47,269 nucleotides of DNA from Candidatus Neomicrothrix sp. UBA7884 (GCA_002501135.1 DLRQ01000008.1:1-47269); one strand, 5' to 3'; positions 8,601-16,377 are shown, numbered from the stretch's first letter. Notes: generated by a model not told the origin, from the sequence alone. Numbers and translations are program-made.

Positions 8601-9126
8601 ACCGCGTGATTCGCTCAGCTACAGGACCCTGCGGCTACTCGCCGATCTGGATGCTGCGGTGGCCGAGGTTGTCGGGTTCACCCGTTACCGGGTCGACGGT
8701 CTCGAGGGGAGCACGTCGACGGTGGCAATCGTTGACAGGGGTGGAATCTCCACCGGCATCGAGTCTCGCTCCGATCATGATCCTGCACTTCGCGGCACCA
8801 AGCACAGCGTGGTCGTGGCACGTGAGGTTCTCGTCACCCGGGGGGCCAGGGACGGCCGAACGATCGTGCTGGTCCCCGAGGTGAAGGACGGTCAGGCGAA
8901 CGGTCTGACCCTGCTGCATGTGGTGCTCCACGACCACCTGCCGCCCGACGACCTGCGTGGTGTGCTCCACGGCTACCGCAACCGGTACGACGAGATCCGC
9001 GACGCTGTCTGTGAGACAGAGACCCAGTTGCGCGATGACCGGTTGGCTGACCTGCCCGTTGAGGACCTTCTCATTGACCCTGTCGGAGGCATAGCCGATC
9101 GCCTTCGTGTGGAGGGCTCATCCTGA
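5695..9126 (+). CDS. glmS: Enlarged glutamine-fructose-6-phosphate aminotransferase (GlmS)
   Basis: GlmS makes glucosamine-6-phosphate from fructose-6-phosphate and glutamine. ATG 5695 puts the nucleophile Cys at position 2 (MCGII), after AGGGTGAGG. The glutaminase site is intact: RGRDSAG (165-171), HTRW (254-257), NAHP, QNGDVDN and TDT. SIS domain 1 shows GQGT (521) and SQSG (573-576), with STKAF following. SIS domain 2 starts near 698 and keeps KLSE and the His at 733. The canonical C-terminal tail motif AKTVTV is at about 941-946. The protein is 1143 residues against a usual 600-620. The extra mass is a mostly helical insert (about 9-150) between the first strand and the first helix, about 90 residues before the tail, and a domain of about 200 residues after it. 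The extra parts match nothing I recognise. Activity is expected; the extensions may regulate it or bind a partner. Confidence 0.93.
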   Translation: MCGIIAVLRRPSVRPVPTVTDVTGPVGRALDLLKGLVVAPDEVGLAEVADQLELANQLLGGVSGLTAMEAEGSLIGLLNPLLEQVSEHLIRMEKVLEGARADLELANVALMRARDAAWSLRYDRLGAHVGVASLASECQPPSEAGRAVLLSVHQALAAIDRLEVRGRDSAGLVVSVWDHGFDDVDLMGRDDDSLLRSGAVRRLPGGGFSFVVKAAAEIGELGDNTAAMRTALATDAVLAGLLVSPSVSGAVLGHTRWASVGLISEANAHPLDSTRSDGLDSPLVLAVQNGDVDNHADLVASEGLSVASEITTDTRVVPALCARYLTADESEDEAFRRTVAAFEGSIAVAASMGGSPERLWLALRGSGQALYIGVAEDAFIVASEPYGVVELTDTYLRMEGGAVSDGAGPAVGNGQIIRLDGSLAGDPAGIDRRSYDGRLLPVAEHEFVKAGITTRDIDRGDSPHYLIKEIGEAPASVRSTLRGRLVDIDGTSTVRLGERALGADLRADLAAGRIRRVTIIGQGTAAVAGEAVALSVAAEFTGSDMTTEARAATELSGSGLRRDMSDTLVVAISQSGTTTDTNRTVDLVRARGARVLAIVNRRNSDLTDRADGVFYTSDGRDVEMSVASTKAFYAQVVAGVLLAAALADAAGLPGAGDRVDLLDGLRDLPEAMVEVLALQEHIGNVADRYGPGRRHWAVVGTGANLIAAREIRIKLSELCYKSIAADATEDKKHIDLSAEPMVLVCATGMVGSTADDVAKEVAIYRAHKAAPIVVTDADPGLGRFPDALDVVTVPRVHPRLAFVLSTMVGHLFGYEAARSIDAQANPLREAHAAIERLAAAGLTAGASAGPVEDLRLQLRPLASQFFDELRSGRLNGHLEASTAVRLAAQFRYATGDLPLESYQLEFGPVGTPALVLDDLAGALTQAIEELTRPIDAIKHQAKTVTVGISRSDEMLLTAGLVREVLDAGAPRDSLSYRTLRLLADLDAAVAEVVGFTRYRVDGLEGSTSTVAIVDRGGISTGIESRSDHDPALRGTKHSVVVAREVLVTRGARDGRTIVLVPEVKDGQANGLTLLHVVLHDHLPPDDLRGVLHGYRNRYDEIRDAVCETETQLRDDRLADLPVEDLLIDPVGGIADRLRVEGSS

Positions 9127-9148
9127 TGCGGGCGGTGGAGGCACCGCG

Positions 9149-9514
9149 TTGATAGGTATCGGAACGGACCTGGTCGACATGGGGCGCTTTCGCCGCTCCC
9201 TTGAACGCACCCCGGGTCTGAGAGAACGGCTGTTCCGGCCGGCTGAGCGTGCATACGCCGACCTGCGAGCAGATCCGACGGAGAGGTATGCGGTCCGGTT
9301 CGCGGCCAAGGAGGCGGTGCTGAAGGCACTTGGCCTCGGTCTGGGCGGGGTCGCAATGTATGACATCGAGGTTGTGCGTGAACCATCTGGCAGGCCTGTT
9401 CTACTCCTGCATGGCGGAGCGGCCGAGGCCGCCAGCGCTGCCGGTGTGGAGCGCTGGCTCCTGACCCTCAGCCACACCGACCTGATGGCCACGGCCACGG
9501 TGGTGGCTCTGTGA
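9149..9514 (+). CDS. acpS: Holo-[acyl-carrier-protein] synthase
   Basis: AcpS transfers 4'-phosphopantetheine from CoA to apo-ACP. The start is TTG at 9149 (IGIGTDLVD), preceded by the strong GGCGGTGGAGG site 6 nt upstream; the frame opens at 9107 but the residues before 9149 are not AcpS-like and overlap glmS. The product is 121 residues, as expected. It shows GIGTDLVD with the metal-binding Asp at 7, then RFAAKEAVLKALG with the catalytic Lys/Glu helix, and the ending LTLSHTDLMATATVV, all typical. It lies 22 bp after glmS and 28 bp before the NAD(P)HX repair gene, an order common in actinobacteria and firmicutes (acpS-nnr-alr). Confidence 0.96.
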   Translation: MIGIGTDLVDMGRFRRSLERTPGLRERLFRPAERAYADLRADPTERYAVRFAAKEAVLKALGLGLGGVAMYDIEVVREPSGRPVLLLHGGAAEAASAAGVERWLLTLSHTDLMATATVVAL

Positions 9515-9542
9515 TGGATCGGGTCCAAGTGGTGGCCGCGTC

Positions 9543-10904
9543 GTGATTCCGGTTGTCGCCCCGGTCGAGATGGCTGAGATCGATGCGGCAGCTTCGGAGC
9601 CCGTTGACGTTCTGGTCGGACGTGCCGGCGCAACTGTGGCAAGGGCTGTACTTGACGAGCTGGGTGGCGGCTACGGCAGGCGGGTGGTGGTGCTCGTAGG
9701 CCCGGGTTCCAACGGCGCCGATGGCTTGGTGGCCGCCGAGAGGTTGGAGCAGCGTGGTGTGCGGACCGTGATCGTTGATGCCCTTGATGCACCCGAGCGG
9801 CTTCCTCCTGCGGACCTGGTCGTGGATGCGGCTTTCGGCACCGGGCTGCGGCGTCCTTTCGAGCCGCCTCTGACGTCCTCGCCCGTACTGGCCGTTGACC
9901 TGCCTTCTGGCCTTGACGGCCTGACCGGTGATGCAATGGGTGTTCCAATGAGCGCTGTCCGGACCGTCACGTTTGCGGCTCTCAAGCCCGGTCTGCTGTT
10001 TGGTGAGGGGCCCTGCCTGGCCGGTCGGGTCGAGGTGGTGGACATTGGCCTCGACATCTCGGGGGTCGAGACATTCCTGGTCGAGAATCGTGACATCGCC
10101 AGCCTGGTTCCGCCACGGCAGGCAGATGCCCACAAGTGGAACAGTGCGTGCTGGGTCGTTGCCGGATCTCCAGGCATGGAGGGGGCCGCCAACCTGGCAG
10201 CGGCCGCCGCTCAGAGGGCCGGTGCCGGCTACGTGCGCCTCTCGGTTCCCGGTGGAACCGGAACCGGCGCTCCTGTCGAGGTTGTCGGGTATCCGGTGGA
10301 TGCCGGCCTGGCTGAGGTTTCCGGCGATCTTGGAAGGTTCGCATCCCTGGTGGTGGGGCCGGGGCTGGGTACTGACAGCGACACGTTGTCCGGGGTGCGA
10401 CGCCTTGTCGCCAACTCGACCGTCCCGGTCGTTGTCGATGGCGACGGCCTGAACGCCCTGGTAGATGTCGATCCGGAGCATGGCCGGATGGCGTCGATTG
10501 TTCTGACCCCTCATGACGGCGAGTACGAGCGTCTTGCTGGTAGCCGCCCGGGGCCGGATCGCATTGGTGCAGCAGGAGCTCTGGCTCGTTCGTTCGATGC
10601 GGTTGTGCTCCTGAAGGGCCCGACGACGGTCGTGGCGGCACCCGACGGACGGGTCCGGTTGGTCACGGCCGGCGACAGTCGTCTTGCCACAGCGGGTACC
10701 GGTGACGTATTGGCAGGCATCCTGGGGGCGTTTCTGGCCCGTGGGGCCGACCCGTTGGATGCAGCGGCTGCAGCGGCTCACGTGCACGGCCGGCTTGCGG
10801 CTGCCTGTCCCGAAACCGGTGTCGTGGCCGGAGATCTGGCCACGCATCTCGTCGAGGTGCTCATGGGTCTCGGGGTTGATTCTGCCGAGGGGGCTTCGCT
10901 CTGA
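9543..10904 (+). CDS. nnr: Bifunctional NAD(P)H-hydrate epimerase / ADP-dependent dehydratase
   Basis: This enzyme repairs damaged hydrated NAD(P)H: the N-terminal YjeF domain epimerises NAD(P)HX and the C-terminal ribokinase-like domain dehydrates it using ADP. The product is 453 residues from GTG 9543. The N-domain shows GPGSNGADG from residue 53 (usually GPGNNGGDG) and VDAAFGTGL, then DLPSGLDGLTGD. The C-domain shows AGSPGMEGAANLAAAAAQRAGAGYV, VVDGDGLNAL, LTPHDGEYERL and GTGDVLAGI with the catalytic Asp at 388. The two glycine-loop substitutions are conservative. Its stop overlaps the alr start by one base, so the two are coupled. Confidence 0.95.
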   Translation: MIPVVAPVEMAEIDAAASEPVDVLVGRAGATVARAVLDELGGGYGRRVVVLVGPGSNGADGLVAAERLEQRGVRTVIVDALDAPERLPPADLVVDAAFGTGLRRPFEPPLTSSPVLAVDLPSGLDGLTGDAMGVPMSAVRTVTFAALKPGLLFGEGPCLAGRVEVVDIGLDISGVETFLVENRDIASLVPPRQADAHKWNSACWVVAGSPGMEGAANLAAAAAQRAGAGYVRLSVPGGTGTGAPVEVVGYPVDAGLAEVSGDLGRFASLVVGPGLGTDSDTLSGVRRLVANSTVPVVVDGDGLNALVDVDPEHGRMASIVLTPHDGEYERLAGSRPGPDRIGAAGALARSFDAVVLLKGPTTVVAAPDGRVRLVTAGDSRLATAGTGDVLAGILGAFLARGADPLDAAAAAAHVHGRLAAACPETGVVAGDLATHLVEVLMGLGVDSAEGASL

Positions 10905-12001
10905 TGAGACCCACATGGGCCGACATCGACCTTGCGGCCATTGCCCACAACGTCAGCGTGTTCCGGGGACTCGTCGGCGAGAGCGACCTGTGTGCCGTCG
11001 TCAAGGCCGGTGCCTACGGCCATGGGGCTGTCGAGGTGAGCAGGGTCGCTGTCGAGGCTGGCGCCACATGGCTGGGGGTTGCACTGGCTGACGAGGCGGC
11101 CGAACTCCGGTCTTCTGGCATTGACGTGCCGATTCTCGTCCTGTCCGAGCCGCGGCCAGCTGAAATGGACGGTCTGGCTGAACTCGCTGGAGTCAGGCCG
11201 ACCGTCTACTCAGAGGCAGGAATAGACGCCTTCGCCACTTTCGCACCAGCTGGCTCACCGGTTCACCTCAAGCTCGACACGGGGCTGAACCGGGTGGGTG
11301 CAGATCCGTCGGACGCGGTCCGGTTGGCCGGGCGTATCAAGAAGGTCGGCCTCACCCTGGAGGGCCTCTTCACCCATTTCGCCTCGGCCGACCAGCCAGA
11401 CGATGAGTTCGCCGGTGACCAGATGGCAGCGCTTGACGAAGCCCTGGAGGACCTCTCTGATGCCGGTCTTGAACCGCCGTCTGTCCACATGGCCAACACG
11501 GCGGCGACCCTGACGCGGCCCAACACCCACCGGTCGATGGTCAGGGTCGGAATCGGCCTCTACGGCGTGGAACCCTCGACGGCCCTGCGTGGCCGGTGCA
11601 GTGATCTGGGACTCCGGCAGGCACTCCGTCTCCGTACCGAGGTCGCCCACCTCCACGATGTGGAGATCGGAGAGGGCGTGTCGTACGGCCGCAGGTGGAT
11701 GGCCGACCGTCGAACAAGGTTGGCGACACTGCCGATCGGCTACGCGGACGCCTTGACCAGAGCGTGGTGGCAGCACGGTCAGGTGCTCATCGGTGGTAGG
11801 CGCCGGCCGATACGGGGTGCCATCACGATGGACCAGACGGTCGTCGAGGTGGACGACGGGGTGGCCGTGGGTGACGAGGCCGTGGTCCTCGGTGGCCAAG
11901 GAGACGGCTTCCTGGCTGTCGGCGAGATGGCAGATGTGACCGGCACCATCGGGTACGAGGTGCTTGCCACCGTCGGGTCCCGGGTGCCCCGCAGGTACTG
12001 A
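10904..12001 (+). CDS. alr: Alanine racemase
   Basis: A PLP-dependent racemase that supplies D-alanine for peptidoglycan. The product is 365 residues from ATG 10904, which shares a base with the preceding stop. The PLP lysine is K34 in VVKAGAYGHG (usually VVKANAYGHG). Other signatures are HLKLDTGLNRVG, LEGLFTHFASAD, NTAATL, SYGRRWMADRRTRLATLPIGYADAL with the C-terminal catalytic Tyr (SYGR), and GAITMDQTVVEV, where MDQ replaces the usual CMDQ. In M. tuberculosis alr likewise sits just upstream of the t6A genes; here three extra genes intervene. Confidence 0.97.
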   Translation: MRPTWADIDLAAIAHNVSVFRGLVGESDLCAVVKAGAYGHGAVEVSRVAVEAGATWLGVALADEAAELRSSGIDVPILVLSEPRPAEMDGLAELAGVRPTVYSEAGIDAFATFAPAGSPVHLKLDTGLNRVGADPSDAVRLAGRIKKVGLTLEGLFTHFASADQPDDEFAGDQMAALDEALEDLSDAGLEPPSVHMANTAATLTRPNTHRSMVRVGIGLYGVEPSTALRGRCSDLGLRQALRLRTEVAHLHDVEIGEGVSYGRRWMADRRTRLATLPIGYADALTRAWWQHGQVLIGGRRRPIRGAITMDQTVVEVDDGVAVGDEAVVLGGQGDGFLAVGEMADVTGTIGYEVLATVGSRVPRRY

Positions 12002-12021
12002 ACCGGATCAGGAACAGACCC

Positions 12022-13134
12022 GTGAGCCGCGTTCTTCTTGTCGAGCCGTACCACGGTGGCTCCCATGCAGCGTGGGCCGATGGTCTCGCCGCCCACAGCC
12101 GTCACGAGGTCGTGGCCGTGAGTCACCCGGGTGCGTTCTGGAGGTGGCGCATGCGTGGCTCGTCGCTGACGCTGGCAGAGGGGGCCAGGGCTGCCGTGGA
12201 GCGGGCGGGGCAGCCTGACCTCGTGATTGTGAGCGGCATGGTTGACCTGGCGGCGTGGTTGGGTTTCAGCCGCCGGTTCCTGGGCAGTCCGCCGGTGGTC
12301 CTGTACCTGCACGAGAACCAGCTCATGTATCCCCTGGCTCCCGGTCAGCGTGTCGACGATTCGCTGCCACTGATCAACTGGTTGGGGATGGCCGCGGCCG
12401 ACGAGGTCTGGTTCAACTCGGCGTTTCAGCGCGACGGCCTCCTCGAGGCCCTGCCGGACCTCCTCGAACGTGCTCCCGACGAGGCCCATACTCCGTGGCT
12501 GGAAGAGGTCGCCTCTGCGTGTCGTGTCGTACCCGTCGGAGTCGATCTCTCGGATGTGCCTGTCCGTGACGCCGCCGCCTGCCCGGAGGTGCCGACGGTT
12601 CTCTGGAACCAGCGCTGGGACCATGACAAGAATCCCGGGGCAGTAATGGGCGCCCTCCTGAAGCTGGCTGGTGAGGGCCTTGCGTTCCGGGTTGCCGTGG
12701 CAGGAGAGAACACACGTGTCGATCCGAGGGAGATGAGCGAGGCAAGGGTGCAGCTGGGCGACCGGGTCGTCCAGTTCGGGTACCTGCCGAGGTCGGAGTA
12801 CGTAGATCTGCTCGGGATCAGCGACGTGGTCGTCAGCGCGGCGCATCACGAGTTCTTCGGGATCGCGGTGGTTGAGGCAGTGGCTGCGGGTGCGGTGCCG
12901 GTGTTACCGACCAGACAGAGCTATCCCGAGCTGGTGCCGGAGAGATGGCACGGGGCGGCCCTGTACCCCGACGAAGGGCTCACCAGCCGCCTGAGGGATG
13001 TCCTCGGTGACCTTCCAGGGTGGCGTGACCGGGTGGCTGGCCTGGACGTGATGATGCGCCGGTTTGACTGGCGACAGGTGGTCGAGGACTACGACGACCG
13101 CATTGATGTGCTGGTCGCAGGGGCGTGCAACTAG
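12022..13134 (+). CDS. tRNA-queuosine alpha-mannosyltransferase-like glycosyltransferase (DUF3524/GTDC1 family)
   Basis: A GT-B glycosyltransferase of 370 residues. The N-terminal block LLVEPYHGGSHAAWADGL, the middle HENQLMYPL segment, and the W-N-x-R-W-D-H-D-K-N-P block all match the DUF3524/GTDC1 family. Animal members (QTMAN) attach mannose to queuosine in tRNA-Asp. The C-terminal Rossmann half carries SAAHHEFFGIAVVEAVAAGAVPVLP, a typical donor-binding region. The start is GTG 12022, 20 bp after alr, with AGGAAC as a weak ribosome site. The family call is strong; the queuosine substrate is inferred, because no queuosine genes lie in the window. Its stop codon TAG forms part of the next gene's -10 box. 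Confidence 0.85.
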   Translation: MSRVLLVEPYHGGSHAAWADGLAAHSRHEVVAVSHPGAFWRWRMRGSSLTLAEGARAAVERAGQPDLVIVSGMVDLAAWLGFSRRFLGSPPVVLYLHENQLMYPLAPGQRVDDSLPLINWLGMAAADEVWFNSAFQRDGLLEALPDLLERAPDEAHTPWLEEVASACRVVPVGVDLSDVPVRDAAACPEVPTVLWNQRWDHDKNPGAVMGALLKLAGEGLAFRVAVAGENTRVDPREMSEARVQLGDRVVQFGYLPRSEYVDLLGISDVVVSAAHHEFFGIAVVEAVAAGAVPVLPTRQSYPELVPERWHGAALYPDEGLTSRLRDVLGDLPGWRDRVAGLDVMMRRFDWRQVVEDYDDRIDVLVAGACN

Positions 13135-13137
13135 CGT
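13132..13137 (+). promoter_or_regulatory. -10 box (TAGCGT) for leaderless P1 peptidase gene
   Basis: TAGCGT begins with the stop codon of the preceding glycosyltransferase and lies 7 nt before the GTG start at 13145. Confidence 0.55.
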
Positions 13138-13144
13138 CGGCGGC

Positions 13145-14032
13145 GTGAAGTTCCCTATCGACGGTGTCAGGGTGGGCCACTGGACCGATGAGGCTGCAGC
13201 CACCGGTTGCACGGTGGTCCTGTTCCCCGAGGGCACGGTGGCCTCCGGTGAGGTCCGCGGGGGTGCACCGGCAACACGCGAGTTCGACCTGCTGGCTCCT
13301 GAGCGGAGCGTCAGCCGCCTGGATGCTGTGGTCATCTCAGGTGGGTCGGTCTTCGGCCTCGCCGCCTCAGATGGCGTTGTAGCTCATCTTGAGGAACAGG
13401 GTGTCGGCTTTCCCACGCCGGCGGGCCCGGTGCCGATCGTGGTCGGGATGTCCCTCTTTGACCTCATGGCGGGAGACGGTGCGGTGAGGCCCGGTGCCGC
13501 CGAGGGGCGCCTGGCGGCCGATGCGGCAGCGTCAGACACCGTGGAGGTTGGTCGGGTCGGAGCCGGTGCAGGCGCCACTGTCGGAACGTGGCGGGGACGG
13601 GACCACTCGGTTCCCGGTGGATTCGGATTCGCCTCGGCCCGGCGTGGTGACATGGTTGTGGCAGCTGCAATGGCGGTAAACGCAGCCGGCGACATTGACG
13701 ACGGCTCGGTTCCGCAGTCGGTCGCCGACGGCATGTTCGATTCGTGGCCTGACAGAACCGGTGTCGGCTCGCTCGCAGATGGGGGCAGGGACAACACGAC
13801 CATCGGTGTGGTTGTCACAAACGGAGGTGTCGACAAGGCCGGATGCCTGTTGTTGGCGCAGTCGGCCCATGACGGTCTGGCCCGGGCGATCTTTCCCGCT
13901 CACACAAGGTCTGACGGCGATGCCGTGGTGGCCGCAGCGACAGGTGGGGTTCCCGTCGGTGGCGCCGAACTTGACATCCTGCGGGTATTGACCGTGGCGG
14001 CCGTGGAGAGGGCGATAAGGAACGCCTGCTGA
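13145..14032 (+). CDS. P1 family peptidase (S58, DmpA/NylC-type N-terminal nucleophile hydrolase)
   Basis: A self-cleaving aminopeptidase/amidase of the DmpA-like fold. The start is GTG 13145 (KFPIDGVRVGHW), fixed by the family N-terminus and the -10 box at 13132; the frame is open further upstream only because it overlaps the previous gene. The product is 295 residues. It shows GVRVGHWTDEAAATGCTVV, GGSVFGLAASDGV (the substrate-pocket loop) and GAGAGATVG. The DNTT motif at 216-219 is the expected autoproteolysis site: in NylC-type enzymes cleavage before the Thr frees the catalytic nucleophile, here Thr218. The family fits well; the physiological substrate is unknown. Confidence 0.9.
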   Translation: MKFPIDGVRVGHWTDEAAATGCTVVLFPEGTVASGEVRGGAPATREFDLLAPERSVSRLDAVVISGGSVFGLAASDGVVAHLEEQGVGFPTPAGPVPIVVGMSLFDLMAGDGAVRPGAAEGRLAADAAASDTVEVGRVGAGAGATVGTWRGRDHSVPGGFGFASARRGDMVVAAAMAVNAAGDIDDGSVPQSVADGMFDSWPDRTGVGSLADGGRDNTTIGVVVTNGGVDKAGCLLLAQSAHDGLARAIFPAHTRSDGDAVVAAATGGVPVGGAELDILRVLTVAAVERAIRNAC

Positions 14033-14067
14033 AGCTGGTTGCACCCGTTCCGGAGAGCCCCGGTCTG

Positions 14068-14073
14068 TACGCT
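14068..14073 (+). promoter_or_regulatory. -10 box (TACGCT) for leaderless udg
   Basis: TACGCT lies 6 nt before the GTG start at 14080. No Shine-Dalgarno sequence is present. Confidence 0.5.
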
Positions 14074-14079
14074 TCAGGG

Positions 14080-14640
14080 GTGTCGAACTCGCTTGAACTG
14101 CTGGCTGTCGAGGCTGATTCATGCACCATGTGCGGCCTCGCAGATGGTCGCAGCAGCGTTGTCTTCGGTTCGGGTGACCCTGCCGCGAACCTGATGTTCG
14201 TCGGCGAGGGACCCGGTGCCGCGGAGGACCGCGAGGGCGTTCCGTTCGTTGGCCGATCTGGAAAGCTGCTGGACCGCCTGCTCGACGAGGAACTGGGAAT
14301 CGACCGGTCGACCTGCTACATCACAAATGTCGTCAAGTGCCGGCCTCCCGAGAACCGCGACCCGAGACCCGACGAGATAGCGGCGTGTCGTCCCTACCTG
14401 GGTGGGCAGATCCGTGCAATAGGCCCCGCGGTTGTGGTCACCCTCGGAAACTTCTCATCCAGGCTGCTGCTAGAGACCGACACAGGCATCACGAAGTTGA
14501 GGGGGAGGTCCTATCCGTTCGGTGATCGACAGCTCGTGCCCACCTTCCACCCGGCTGCGGCCCTGCGCGGCGGTGCCACCGTGATGGCCCGAATGCGCTC
14601 CGACCTGGTTCGGGCGAAGAAGTTGATGGAGCGGGTATGA
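14080..14640 (+). CDS. udg: Family 4 uracil-DNA glycosylase (iron-sulfur)
   Basis: It removes uracil from DNA to start base-excision repair. The product is 186 residues from GTG 14080. Four cysteines spaced as in family 4/5 enzymes (C15, C18, C87, C103) should hold a [4Fe-4S] cluster. Motif A GEGPGAAEDREGVPFVGRSGKLLD contains the active-site glutamate typical of family 4. The CYITNVVKCRPPENRDP segment follows, and motif B is PTFHPAA with the catalytic-site His. The ATGA overlap with tsaE couples it to the t6A genes, although it has its own -10 box. Confidence 0.94.
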   Translation: MSNSLELLAVEADSCTMCGLADGRSSVVFGSGDPAANLMFVGEGPGAAEDREGVPFVGRSGKLLDRLLDEELGIDRSTCYITNVVKCRPPENRDPRPDEIAACRPYLGGQIRAIGPAVVVTLGNFSSRLLLETDTGITKLRGRSYPFGDRQLVPTFHPAAALRGGATVMARMRSDLVRAKKLMERV

Positions 14641-15140
14641 ACGCACTGACGGTCATTGCAACCAACTCCGCTGGCCAGACCATGGCCGTAGCGCGTTCTC
14701 TGGCCGGGTCGGTCAGAGCCGGTGACCTGATCGTGTTATGCGGCGATCTCGGTGCCGGCAAGACAGCGTTCACCCAGGGACTCGGACGGGCCCTCGGGGT
14801 GGCTACGCCGATCACGTCGCCCACATTCACCCTCGCCAACCGCTACGAGGGGGACCTCGTGGTGAACCACATCGACGTCTACCGGCTCGTCCACATCGAT
14901 GAGGTCCGCGACCTGGGCCTCCATGAACTGCTCGACGACAGGTCCGTGACGGTCATCGAGTGGGGCGATGCCATTGCAGGTGCCTTGCCCGGTGGCTACC
15001 TCGAGATCCGGATGATCCTTGGCGACGGCCCCGACGACCGATTCCTCGAGTTCCGTACGGTCGGAGAGGGTTGGGCTGATCGTGAGGCCACAGTTGCAGC
15101 CCTGGAAGCTCCGACAGCAGACAGCGGTGAGCCGTGCTGA
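14637..15140 (+). CDS. tsaE: tRNA t6A biosynthesis ATPase TsaE
   Basis: TsaE is the P-loop ATPase that drives turnover of the TsaB-TsaD complex making N6-threonylcarbamoyladenosine at tRNA position 37. The product is 167 residues, starting at ATG 14637 inside the udg stop (4-bp overlap). The Walker A motif is GDLGAGKTAF, followed by the SPTFTLANRY switch region and the HIDVYRL and IEWGD motifs characteristic of the family. It overlaps tsaB by 7 bp. The run tsaE-tsaB-rimI-tsaD is the standard actinobacterial order. Confidence 0.96.
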   Translation: MNALTVIATNSAGQTMAVARSLAGSVRAGDLIVLCGDLGAGKTAFTQGLGRALGVATPITSPTFTLANRYEGDLVVNHIDVYRLVHIDEVRDLGLHELLDDRSVTVIEWGDAIAGALPGGYLEIRMILGDGPDDRFLEFRTVGEGWADREATVAALEAPTADSGEPC

Positions 15141-15835
15141 TCCTCGCCATTGAGAGTGCCAGCGGTCAGGTTGGTTGTGCGGTCGGAGGCCACGAGGGGG
15201 TGCTGGCTTCGGCCCATTCCGGGCAGGGCCGTCGCCACGCCGAGGCACTTGGCCCCCAGATCGACTTTGTGCGGCGCCAGGCCGGTATCGAGCTCACCGA
15301 ACTGGGTGCCGTGGCTGTCGATGTGGGCCCGGGCCTCTACACGGGCCTCCGGGTAGGCATCGTTGCCGGCGTTTCGATGGCGTACGCGCTGGGTATCCCG
15401 GTGATCGGAGTTTCAAGCCTCGACCTGTTGGCGTTTCCAGCTCGCTGGACAAGTCGCCTGATCGTGTCCGCCCTCGATGCGCGGAGGGGTGAGTTGTTCG
15501 TGGCCATGTTCCGAAAGGTTCCCGGGGGGATTCAGCGGGTGGTGGATCCACGCGTGTGTAGCCCGGCTGACCTTGCCTCTGAATTGGAAGTCACCGAGGA
15601 GAGGAGCCTGCTTGTCGGCGACGGGGCCCTCCGCTACCAGGAGATGTTCGCAGGAATCAGGGGGGTGGAGTTGGCCGAGCAGGGCCTTGCCAACCCAAGC
15701 GCCAGGGCACTCGTTCAACTTGCACATGCGAGGGCCATGCGTGAGGAGTTCGTTAGGCCCTGGGAGCTTGAGCCGGTCTACCTTCGGAGGCCCGATGCCG
15801 AGATCAACTGGGCGACGAGGGAGGGCGGGGCGTGA
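15134..15835 (+). CDS. tsaB: tRNA t6A biosynthesis protein TsaB
   Basis: TsaB is the inactive ASKHA-fold partner that dimerises with TsaD in t6A synthesis. The start is GTG 15134 (LILAIESASG), overlapping tsaE by 7 bp; the product is 233 residues. It shows ILAIESA at the N-terminus, the RHAEALGPQI segment, then VDVGPGLYTGLRVGIVAGVSMAYAL, the family's most conserved stretch, and SSLDLLAFPA. It lacks the HxxxH metal site that TsaD has, as expected. It overlaps rimI by 4 bp (GTGA). Confidence 0.96.
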   Translation: MLILAIESASGQVGCAVGGHEGVLASAHSGQGRRHAEALGPQIDFVRRQAGIELTELGAVAVDVGPGLYTGLRVGIVAGVSMAYALGIPVIGVSSLDLLAFPARWTSRLIVSALDARRGELFVAMFRKVPGGIQRVVDPRVCSPADLASELEVTEERSLLVGDGALRYQEMFAGIRGVELAEQGLANPSARALVQLAHARAMREEFVRPWELEPVYLRRPDAEINWATREGGA

Positions 15836-16377
15836 GCGTCGTCACGGCTGGTGACCCGGTTGTCCTGCGAAGGATGGGTGAGGCTGACATCCATGTTGTG
15901 ACGGCCATCGACGAGATGGTCTTCGTGCGACCATGGTCCACCGGCTTTCTCCGCGACCAGATCCTTGGAACCGACACGAGGTTCCATATTGTCGCCGAGG
16001 TCGGTGGAGAGGTGGTCGGCCATGCGGGTCTCGCCGTGGTGGCCGATGAGGGGCACGTCACGACCGTGGCTGTCAGCCCGTTGGCCCAGGGGGCCGGTAT
16101 CGGCTGCCATCTGCTGGCCGAACTCTGTCGCCGGTCGGTGTCGCTCAACCTTGTGGCGATGACGCTCGAGGTGAGGGCCTCGAACATCCCGGCAAGAGGC
16201 CTCTATGCAAGGTTCGGGTTCGCCCCCTCGGGTGTGCGGCCCGGCTACTACTCTGACAACGGCGAGGATGCCCTGGTCATGTGGGTACACGACATCGCCG
16301 ACCCGTCATTCACTGAGCGTGTTGAGGCGGCCTGCGCCTCCACTCAGGTGACATGTGGGGGTGGTGACCATGTCTGA
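15832..16377 (+). CDS. rimI: Ribosomal-protein-alanine N-acetyltransferase RimI-like (GNAT)
   Basis: A GNAT-fold acetyltransferase of 181 residues, a little long for RimI (about 150-160). It starts at GTG 15832. The acetyl-CoA binding loop is VSPLAQGAGIGCHLLAEL, a variant of the usual Q/RxxGxG/A. The later EVRASNIPARGLYARFGFAPSGVRPGYY segment is the RimI signature (usually RxSNxxAxxLYxxxGF). It lies between tsaB and tsaD as in M. tuberculosis. The stop overlaps tsaD by 8 bp. The actual protein target is not visible from sequence. Confidence 0.92.
   Translation: MSVVTAGDPVVLRRMGEADIHVVTAIDEMVFVRPWSTGFLRDQILGTDTRFHIVAEVGGEVVGHAGLAVVADEGHVTTVAVSPLAQGAGIGCHLLAELCRRSVSLNLVAMTLEVRASNIPARGLYARFGFAPSGVRPGYYSDNGEDALVMWVHDIADPSFTERVEAACASTQVTCGGGDHV

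Noticed and set aside
9468..10916. 482-codon minus-strand open frame opposite acpS and nnr
   Set aside because: It covers two clear genes on the other strand and its translation is low-complexity without recognisable motifs.
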